A DNA stretch of 36,159 bases from an uncultured Flavobacteriaceae bacterium (GTDB lineage: Bacteria; Bacteroidota; Bacteroidia; Flavobacteriales; Flavobacteriaceae), in NCBI GenBank assembly GCA_947503105.1, contig CANNCM010000012.1:1-36159 (forward strand), given 5' to 3'. This document shows, piece by piece, positions 29,865 through 36,159 of this stretch (within the stretch, counting starts at the first letter, position 1; every line of letters starts with the position of its first letter). The notes beneath the pieces are model-generated. The model saw nothing but the letters and a program-made list of their open reading frames with translations, made no database searches and was not told the origin of the DNA. The translations under genes were made by a program, and so were the position numbers.

Positions 29865-31211
29865 ATGTTTAAAAAAATATTAGTTGCTAATAGAGGGGAA
29901 ATTGCGCTAAGAGTGATTAGAACTTGTAAAGAAATGGGCATTCAAACAGTTGCAGTGTATTCTACTGCCGATGCTGAGAGTTTACATGTCAAATTTGCCG
30001 ACGAAGCCGTATGTATTGGCCCTGCGCTTAGTAGTGAATCTTACCTAAAAATATCCAATATTATTGCAGCAGCAGAAATCACAAATGCAGATGCCATTCA
30101 TCCTGGATATGGATTTTTATCAGAAAATGCTCGTTTTTCAAAAATATGTGAAGAACATGGCATAAAGTTTATCGGAGCATCACCAGAAATGATCGACCGA
30201 ATGGGCGACAAAGCCAATGCAAAGGCCACGATGAAAGCTGCAGGAGTGCCTTGTGTTCCTGGAAGTGATGGCGTGATTCAAACTTTTGAAGAATGTAAAA
30301 AAACCGCAAAAAAAACAGGCTATCCTGTAATGCTCAAAGCTTCTGCAGGAGGTGGTGGAAAAGGAATGCGCGCCGTTTGGAAAGAATCGGACCTAAAAGA
30401 CGCATGGGATTCTGCTCGACAAGAATCTAAAGCCGCTTTTGGTAATGACGATATGTATATGGAAAAACTAATTGAAGAGCCAAGACATATTGAAATTCAA
30501 ATTGTCGGTGATTCGAATGGAAAAGCATGCCATTTGTCAGAAAGAGATTGTTCTGTTCAAAGGCGTCATCAAAAGCTTACAGAAGAAGTTCCTTCGCCAT
30601 TTATGACAGATGCTTTACGTAAAAAAATGGGAGCAGCGGCTGTAAAAGCTGCAGAATTTATCAAATATGAAGGTGCTGGTACCGTAGAATTTTTGGTCGA
30701 TAAACATCGAAATTTTTATTTCATGGAAATGAATACAAGAATTCAGGTTGAACACCCAATAACAGAGCAAGTTATTGATTTTGATCTCATTAGAGAACAA
30801 ATCTTAGTGGCCTCTGGTGTAGCTATTACTGGAAAAAATTATTTTCCAAATCTACATTCTATAGAGTGTAGAATAAATGCAGAAGATCCGTTTAATGATT
30901 TTAGACCATCACCAGGAAAAATCACGACTCTACATTCGCCGGGAGGCCACGGCGTCCGTTTGGATACTCATGTGTATGCAGGATATGTAATTCCACCCAA
31001 TTACGACTCAATGATTGCCAAACTCATTACGACAGCTCAAACGCGTGAAGAAGCTATCAATAAAATGAAAAGAGCTCTAGACGAGTTTGTCATTGAAGGC
31101 ATAAAAACCACCATACCTTTCCACAGACAACTTATGGAACATCCAGATTATGTTGCTGGTAATTATACCACAAAATTCATGGAAGATTTTGTGATAGAAA
31201 CATCGCATTAA
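29865..31211 (+). CDS. accC: Biotin carboxylase of acetyl-CoA carboxylase
   Basis: 448 residues, the normal length. ATP-grasp biotin carboxylase motifs: [20 protein letters not shown] at the start, [39 protein letters not shown] (Gly-rich ATP loop), [40 protein letters not shown] and [11 protein letters not shown]. It carboxylates biotin on AccB using ATP and bicarbonate. It is the last gene of the fabH-accB-accC unit, followed by a terminator at 31221. Confidence 0.97.
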   Translation: MFKKILVANRGEIALRVIRTCKEMGIQTVAVYSTADAESLHVKFADEAVCIGPALSSESYLKISNIIAAAEITNADAIHPGYGFLSENARFSKICEEHGIKFIGASPEMIDRMGDKANAKATMKAAGVPCVPGSDGVIQTFEECKKTAKKTGYPVMLKASAGGGGKGMRAVWKESDLKDAWDSARQESKAAFGNDDMYMEKLIEEPRHIEIQIVGDSNGKACHLSERDCSVQRRHQKLTEEVPSPFMTDALRKKMGAAAVKAAEFIKYEGAGTVEFLVDKHRNFYFMEMNTRIQVEHPITEQVIDFDLIREQILVASGVAITGKNYFPNLHSIECRINAEDPFNDFRPSPGKITTLHSPGGHGVRLDTHVYAGYVIPPNYDSMIAKLITTAQTREEAINKMKRALDEFVIEGIKTTIPFHRQLMEHPDYVAGNYTTKFMEDFVIETSH

Positions 31212-31220
31212 TAGCATATA

Positions 31221-31254
31221 AAAACTCCGAAAAATAGTTTCGGAGTTTTTTTTT
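31221..31254 (+). terminator. Rho-independent terminator after accC
   Basis: Stem AAAACTCCGAAA / TTTCGGAGTTTT, loop AATAG, then a run of T, starting 9 bp after the accC stop. Confidence 0.92.
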
Positions 31255-31276
31255 GAAAAACCATTAACTTTAGGGC

Positions 31277-32392
31277 ATGAATTTATCCTATTGGGAACAT
31301 AAAGAGTGGTTACAAAATATTGATTTTACTATTATTGGAAGTGGTATTGTTGGGCTGAGCACAGCGGTATTTCTTAAAAAGCGTTTTCCAAAAGCTAAAA
31401 TTTTAATTTTAGAGAAAGGAATTCTACCGCAAGGTGCAAGCACCAAAAATGCAGGGTTTGCTTGCTTCGGCAGCTTAAGCGAACTTCTAGAAGATTTGAA
31501 ATCACATTCTGAAGATGAGGTTTTGTCATTGCTAAAAAATAGAGTAGATGGGTTACAAATGTTACGTCAAATGCTTGGAGATGAAGCGCTAGACTATACC
31601 TCTTATGGCGGCTATGAGTTATTCTTAAAAAAAGATAATGAGCTTTTCACGACATGCGTTGAAAAAATGAAGGACATCAATGCGATGCTCTCGCCTGTTT
31701 TTAAAAGTGATGTTTTTTCTGTTGTTTCAAATACTTTCCATTTTGAAGGGATTCAATCTCAATATCTTTTCAATCAATTTGAAGCTCAAATAGATACAGG
31801 AAAAATGATGCATGCATTAATCCAAAAAACTCAAAAGTTAGGCATCACTATTTTGAATTCAATTACTGTTGATTCCTTTGTAGAAAAAACAAACGCTGTG
31901 CAGGTAAAAACGAATCATTTTGAATATAACTCCTCAAAATTAATTATAACAACAAATGGATTTACATCTCAATTAATCCCTCAAAACATTAAACCAGCAC
32001 GAGCACAAGTACTCATCACAAAGCCCATCCAAGACTTACATATCAAAGGGACATTTCATTTGGATTGTGGCTATTATTATTTTAGAAATATAGACAACAG
32101 GATTCTTTTTGGTGGAGGAAGAAACCTGGATTTTGATGGAGAAACAACCACTACAATGATAACAACTCCAAAAATTCAGGATAAATTAGAGCATCTTTTA
32201 CGCACTGTAATTTTACCAAATCAAAATGTTGAAATTGATCGTAGATGGACTGGGATTATGGGGGTTGGACCACAAAAAACGCCTATTATTAAACAGCACT
32301 CAAATCGCGTTGTTTTGGGAGTTCGTATGGGTGGCATGGGTGTTGCATTAGGTGCTGCTGTTGGTAAAAAAATTGCAGACATAATCACATAA
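31277..32392 (+). CDS. FAD-dependent oxidoreductase (D-amino-acid oxidase fold)
   Basis: 371 residues. N-terminal Rossmann motif FTIIGSGIVGLSTAVFLKKR, then LILEKGILPQGASTKNAGFA (DAO family second signature), and the C-terminal FAD contact VVLGVRMGGMGVALGAAVGK. The middle (FHLDCGYYYFRNIDNRILFG; RRWTGIMGVGPQKTPIIKQH) is the substrate domain of DAO-type enzymes. The substrate is not evident; glycine/sarcosine oxidase-like or L-2-hydroxyglutarate-like activity is possible. It stands alone between two terminators. No signal peptide is present, so it is cytoplasmic. Confidence 0.82.
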   Translation: MNLSYWEHKEWLQNIDFTIIGSGIVGLSTAVFLKKRFPKAKILILEKGILPQGASTKNAGFACFGSLSELLEDLKSHSEDEVLSLLKNRVDGLQMLRQMLGDEALDYTSYGGYELFLKKDNELFTTCVEKMKDINAMLSPVFKSDVFSVVSNTFHFEGIQSQYLFNQFEAQIDTGKMMHALIQKTQKLGITILNSITVDSFVEKTNAVQVKTNHFEYNSSKLIITTNGFTSQLIPQNIKPARAQVLITKPIQDLHIKGTFHLDCGYYYFRNIDNRILFGGGRNLDFDGETTTTMITTPKIQDKLEHLLRTVILPNQNVEIDRRWTGIMGVGPQKTPIIKQHSNRVVLGVRMGGMGVALGAAVGKKIADIIT

Positions 32393-32421
32393 AAAAACCA
32401 CCATAAAGGTGGTTTCTCTCT
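32391..32421. terminator. Bidirectional terminator between the oxidoreductase and dodecin genes
   Basis: Stem AAACCACC (32395-32402) / GGTGGTTT (32408-32415), loop ATAAA. T-rich sequence follows on the plus strand, and a T7 run follows on the minus strand, so it can serve both convergent genes. Confidence 0.85.
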
Positions 32422-32436
32422 TTTTTATTTTAAAAA

Positions 32437-32637
32437 TTAGTTGACTTCAAACGTGATTTTTAAATTCACACGAAATTCATCAACACTGTCTCCACTGATT
32501 GTTGCACTTTGATCTTGTACATATACAGATCGAATGTTTTTTACAGTTTTAGAGGCATGTTTAACGGCTTTTTGAGTGGCGTCTTCCCAACTTTTATTGG
32601 AATTAGACAGCACTTCGATAACTTTGAGTACTCCCAT
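32437..32637 (-). CDS. Dodecin-family flavin-binding protein
   Basis: 66 residues. Dodecin hallmarks are present: VLKVIEVLSNSNKSWEDATQ with the aromatic Trp for isoalloxazine stacking, AVKHASKTVKNIRSVYVQDQ with the conserved Gln, and a last strand EFRVNLKITFEVN. It is probably a dodecamer that stores or buffers riboflavin, FMN or CoA. It shares the window with ribE but not an operon. It is a single gene with its own upstream gap of 61 bp to the Nfu gene. Confidence 0.9.
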   Translation of the reverse strand: MGVLKVIEVLSNSNKSWEDATQKAVKHASKTVKNIRSVYVQDQSATISGDSVDEFRVNLKITFEVN

Positions 32638-32698
32638 GGTGTTTTAGATTTTAGGGTTTATAAATAAATATGCTTTAAATATATAAAAATATTTAAAA

Positions 32699-33598
32699 CT
32701 ATCCATTAACCGCCTCGACACTTTCAATTTTGGGACCCATCATTTCTTTTAAAATGGCTTCAATGCCATTTTTAAGAGTAAATGTAGATGACGGACATCC
32801 ACTACATGCCCCTTGAAGAATCACTTTTACAACTTTATTTTCTTTATTGTAGGAATCAAACATAATGTTACCGCCGTCACTAGCAACTGCTGGCTTTACA
32901 TGTTGTTCCAAGATGTTTATAATTTCTTTAGAAATGTCATCTAATTTTTTATAGGCCTGATCCAACTGCTCTGTGGTTTTTTTCAATTCTACTGCAGCAG
33001 TACTACTCACCATTTCTTTGCCTTCTTCGATGTAGGTTTTAATAAATGTTCGAAGTTCTAGTGTAATTTCTTCCCATTCTACAACATCAAATTTTGTAAT
33101 GGAAACATAGTTTTTGTCAATGTAAATAGATTTTATAAATGGAAATTGAAATAAAGCTGTAGCAAAAGGAGAATGTTTTGCGTCTTCAATGGAGCCAAAT
33201 TCAAAAGAGGAACTAGTTAAATTTTTATTTGCTACAAATTTTAATACACCAGGGTTTGGGGTACTTTCTGCATAAATAGTAACGGGATTCTTTTTTGTTT
33301 TTTCCTCATGAACAACTACGCCGCCACTATTGAGATAGTTTTGAATTTGTGCTGCAACTTCATTTTGAACATCATTCCAAGCAACAATATCGTAACGCTC
33401 TATGGCTACAAAATTGCCAGAAATGTAAACTTTTTTGACAAAGGGTAAATAAAACAATTGTTGTGCAAGAGGCGAATTTTTGGCCTCATCAATATTTGCA
33501 TATTCAAAACTATTGTACTGGACAAGAAAAGAACTCGCTTCAAATTTTAAAATTTTTGGATTGTTAGTTTCTTGAGGTGTTATTTGAATAGTACTCAT
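32699..33598 (-). CDS. nfuA: Nfu-type Fe-S scaffold with duplicated N-terminal domain
   Basis: 299 residues. The C-terminal ~80 residues are a NifU/Nfu domain with Cys265 and Cys268 in GACSGCPSSTFTLKNGIEAI, which assembles and delivers [4Fe-4S] clusters. The N-terminal part holds two Nfu-N-like units: residues ~1-90 (NPKILKFEASSFLVQYNSFE; IDEAKNSPLAQQLFYLPFVK) and ~105-195 (STPNPGVLKFVANKNLTSSS; IEDAKHSPFATALFQFPFIK). Ordinary Nfu proteins have one such unit, so this is an internal duplication, probably usual in the flavobacterial lineage. It is divergent from the large surface gene with 114 bp between starts. Confidence 0.88.
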   Translation of the reverse strand: MSTIQITPQETNNPKILKFEASSFLVQYNSFEYANIDEAKNSPLAQQLFYLPFVKKVYISGNFVAIERYDIVAWNDVQNEVAAQIQNYLNSGGVVVHEEKTKKNPVTIYAESTPNPGVLKFVANKNLTSSSFEFGSIEDAKHSPFATALFQFPFIKSIYIDKNYVSITKFDVVEWEEITLELRTFIKTYIEEGKEMVSSTAAVELKKTTEQLDQAYKKLDDISKEIINILEQHVKPAVASDGGNIMFDSYNKENKVVKVILQGACSGCPSSTFTLKNGIEAILKEMMGPKIESVEAVNG

Positions 33599-33712
33599 AT
33601 TTTTTTTGGCAAAGATACTAAAGAAATGTCTTCAAAGTCTTATTGCTAGGACTACAAAAGCCTTAAAATTTAATTAAAATTCTAATTGGATGAAATCAAA
33701 TTAATATATTTG

Positions 33713-36159
33713 ATGTGTAACCAATTTAGCTTGAGAAGTTTTTTAAACATTTTTTGCCTGATATTCTCGTCGGTATTTTTTTCATATGCACAAGATGTAT
33801 CTATGAATAATGGAAATAATGGGCAGACAATCAGTCAGTGTAGTGGAATACTATATGATTCTGGAGGAGCTGCTGATTCCTATCAAAATTCTGAAAATTT
33901 CACATTGACGATTTGCGCAGAAAATCCAGGTGATGCTATTCAATTGGATTTCAGTTTTTTTGATACTCAACAAAATGGTGATTTCCTCACCATTTATGAT
34001 GGAGCGGACACATCGGCATCAGTTATTGGGGTATATTCAGGCAATGTAAGTCCTGGAGTAGTTCAAGCCACAAATGCATCAGGGTGTCTCACTGTTGAAT
34101 TTAGCAGTAATGGTTTTATGCAACGTCCTGGATTTGCAGCAACAATTAGTTGCGCTACACCATGCCAAGATATCGAAGCATTTATAGCCACTACAGATCC
34201 GCCGGCCGGTCTTGGGGGGAATATTGTCATTAATCAAGGTGACTCTGTAGATTTTACGGGTGGAGCAACATTTTCAATAGACGGTACCGGTGCTACATAT
34301 GATTGGGATTTTGGAGGGGAGGCCTCGACTACGACTGGCTCTGGTGACACTGTTGTTAGCCATACATTTAGTACTATTGGAACATTTGTTATTACACTCA
34401 CAGTAACTGATACCAATCCCACAGGGTGTTCAGATTCGGCAACAATTGTAGTTCAAGTGCTTGGCCCATATTTACTAATAGATCAAACCACCTATTCAGT
34501 TGATGAGCTTATCGAAGATATATTAATTAATACATCTTGTGCAGAGGTTTCAAATATAATATCATCAACAGGAAATGACTTTGGTTCTACCAATGGTATT
34601 GGATATTTTTCTGGTAATGGACTTTCTTTTCCATTTACGGAAGGAATTATATTAACAACAGGTGATGCCTCAGAAGCAGGAGGGCCAGAGTCAGGCACCT
34701 TAAGCTCTGGCTCATTGGCATGGCCAGGAGACGAAGATTTAGAAACTGCAATTCCAGATTTAAATATTGGAGACACCAATAATGCTACTTTTATTCAATT
34801 TGACTTTGTACCTCTTTCTCCCAATGTTAGTTTTAATTTTGTGTTTGCTTCTGAAGAATATGGAGGCTTTCAATGTCAATTTACAGACGCATTTGCATTT
34901 TTACTTACGGATAATGAAACTGGGGTAACGACCAACTTGGCAATAGTTCCTGGAACAAATGACCCTATTTCTGTACTTAGTGTTCGAGATGATACGCACA
35001 ATTCATCCTGCAACTCTGTAAACGAAGATTTTTTTGAAGCTTTTTATGGAGGAACTGGCCTACCTGAAATTGATAGTCCTACTGATTTTAGAGGGCATAC
35101 AGTAAGTATGGCAGCACAGTCAACAGTTGTTCCAAACAATAGTTATACAATAAAACTCGTTATAGCTGATGATGGTGACACACAATTTGATGCAGCAGTT
35201 TTCATAGAAGGAGGTAGTTTTGATTTGGGAGGAAACTTAGGAGATGATGTAACCATTGAAGGAGGAAATGCACTCTGCCTTGGAGACACTATGACATTGG
35301 ACTCTGGATTGCCTACAGCAGAACATATTTGGTATTATAATGATGAAGTTATTGATGACGAATCATCATCACTATTAGAAATTAGCGCACCAGGAAACTA
35401 CAGAGTAGATATTATTTTTGGTGAAGAATGCTCAACTTCAGATTCCATAATAGTTGAGTTTAAACCTTTTCCAACAATAGAAGCTGTTTCTGATTTCTCA
35501 CGCTGTGATTCTGGAACCCCAACATTTGATTTAACAGAAAATAATGCCTTTATACTTGGCTCTCAAAATCCTGATGATTTCAATATTACTTATCACAATT
35601 CTATTGAAGACGCAGAAAATGATAATGCTCCTATTGAAACAAATTTGACAAATTATACAATATCGACCAATACCGAAACGATTTTTATTAGAATAGAAGA
35701 CTCTATTACAGAAACTTGTTTTGTCACTGGAAGTTTCAATTTAATTTTAACTGGCGCACCTTCTATTTCTGATGCCTCTGATCTTGTATTGTGCGATGAC
35801 ATATCTAATGATGATGTTGCAGAATTTAATTTAGAATTACAAAATCCTGATATTCTTGGGGGGTTAAATCCCGACGATTATAACATCTCTTTTTATACTT
35901 CTTTTGACGACGCCAATTTATCGCAAAATGCATTACCATTAATTTATACTTCTGTTACAAATCAGCCAATTTATGTAAGATTAGACAGTGTTGATGATGC
36001 GGCCTGTTTTAATGTCACAACCGATCCTTTATTCAATTTAATCGTCAACAACAAAGCGACTGCCACAGCGCCATCAGATCTTTCGGATTGTGATGCTAGT
36101 GGTACAGCTGCACTGGAGTCCACATTTGATTTAGACCAACAGACAGCTACCATTTTAGG
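33713..36159 (+). CDS. Very large secreted CUB/PKD/choice-of-anchor-L protein, 3' end outside window
   Basis: The frame opened by ATG 33713 is stop-free to the window end (>815 residues). Signal peptide SFLNIFCLIFSSVFFSYAQ. A CUB-like domain at ~45-150 (CSGILYDSGGAADSYQNSEN; GDFLTIYDGADTSASVIGVY; VEFSSNGFMQRPGFAATISC) is followed by a PKD domain at ~170-255 (ATYDWDFGGEASTTTGSGDT; HTFSTIGTFVITLTVTD) and a choice-of-anchor-L domain at ~260-510 (NFVFASEEYGGFQCQFTDAF; RDDTHNSSCNSVNEDFFEAF). Repeated Ig-like segments follow (PTIEAVSDFSRCDSGTPTFD; VLCDDISNDDVAEFNLE). Such proteins generally end with a gliding-motility-associated T9SS type B domain, expected beyond the edge. It is probably a surface adhesin or motility protein. 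A TATATTTG box directly abuts the ATG. Confidence 0.85.
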   Translation, partial: MCNQFSLRSFLNIFCLIFSSVFFSYAQDVSMNNGNNGQTISQCSGILYDSGGAADSYQNSENFTLTICAENPGDAIQLDFSFFDTQQNGDFLTIYDGADTSASVIGVYSGNVSPGVVQATNASGCLTVEFSSNGFMQRPGFAATISCATPCQDIEAFIATTDPPAGLGGNIVINQGDSVDFTGGATFSIDGTGATYDWDFGGEASTTTGSGDTVVSHTFSTIGTFVITLTVTDTNPTGCSDSATIVVQVLGPYLLIDQTTYSVDELIEDILINTSCAEVSNIISSTGNDFGSTNGIGYFSGNGLSFPFTEGIILTTGDASEAGGPESGTLSSGSLAWPGDEDLETAIPDLNIGDTNNATFIQFDFVPLSPNVSFNFVFASEEYGGFQCQFTDAFAFLLTDNETGVTTNLAIVPGTNDPISVLSVRDDTHNSSCNSVNEDFFEAFYGGTGLPEIDSPTDFRGHTVSMAAQSTVVPNNSYTIKLVIADDGDTQFDAAVFIEGGSFDLGGNLGDDVTIEGGNALCLGDTMTLDSGLPTAEHIWYYNDEVIDDESSSLLEISAPGNYRVDIIFGEECSTSDSIIVEFKPFPTIEAVSDFSRCDSGTPTFDLTENNAFILGSQNPDDFNITYHNSIEDAENDNAPIETNLTNYTISTNTETIFIRIEDSITETCFVTGSFNLILTGAPSISDASDLVLCDDISNDDVAEFNLELQNPDILGGLNPDDYNISFYTSFDDANLSQNALPLIYTSVTNQPIYVRLDSVDDAACFNVTTDPLFNLIVNNKATATAPSDLSDCDASGTAALESTFDLDQQTATIL

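Overview
The window looks like chromosomal DNA from a marine-type member of the Bacteroidota, most likely class Flavobacteriia. The evidence is AT-rich sequence, starts without purine-rich Shine-Dalgarno sites, several TAnnTTTG-type -7 promoter boxes, a type IX secretion (T9SS) type A sorting domain, a CUB/PKD/choice-of-anchor-L surface protein, and the gene order pdxA - DUF177 - rpmF - fabH - accB - accC. No complete tRNA, rRNA or CRISPR array is visible.

Positions 1 to about 22 kb are accessory DNA built from modules. (a) 1-5.8 kb: two related collagen-like secreted proteins (the first cut by the window edge), a LamG/fibrinogen-like protein and a small T9SS-sorted protein. (b) 6-10.4 kb: an unknown protein, then a run of small lipoprotein/secreted genes with a nonsense codon, a frameshift and three remnants of the 3' end of a tyrosine recombinase gene. 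(c) 10.5-17.1 kb: a compact sulfide/persulfide detoxification island with a Crp/Fnr-type regulator, a TauE permease, a CstB-like persulfide dioxygenase-rhodanese, a single rhodanese, a TPMT-type methyltransferase, a human-SQOR-like sulfide:quinone oxidoreductase and a split YeeE/YedE transporter. (d) 17.4-21.8 kb: an ABC / membrane-fusion / TolC export system whose ATPase motifs are degenerate. Four copies of an intergenic repeat lie at ~3.15, 5.82, 17.13 and 21.89 kb, at or near module borders. The best copy begins with what reads as the 3' end of a tRNA-Asn gene followed by a terminator-like hairpin, so I read them as scars of serial integration at a tRNA.

Positions 22-36 kb are mostly housekeeping: two small secreted proteins, an AlkB-type alkane monooxygenase, a secreted unknown, mscL, ribE, pdxA, DUF177-rpmF, fabH, accB-accC, a FAD oxidoreductase, dodecin, an Nfu-type Fe-S scaffold with a doubled N-terminal domain, and a very large surface protein cut by the right edge.

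Two observations stand out. First, the palindrome GTAAC-N4-GTTAC occurs exactly four times, once before each transcription unit of the sulfur island and always 29.5-30.5 bp upstream of a -7-like box. This points to a local regulon with class-II activator geometry, probably run by the adjacent Crp/Fnr protein. Second, around 8.4-9.3 kb two unrelated small genes both end (Lys-Pro-stop) inside the same 38-bp repeat, which is itself the antisense 3' end of an integrase gene. That gives a cassette-like arrangement. All functional calls rest on motif reading without database searches.
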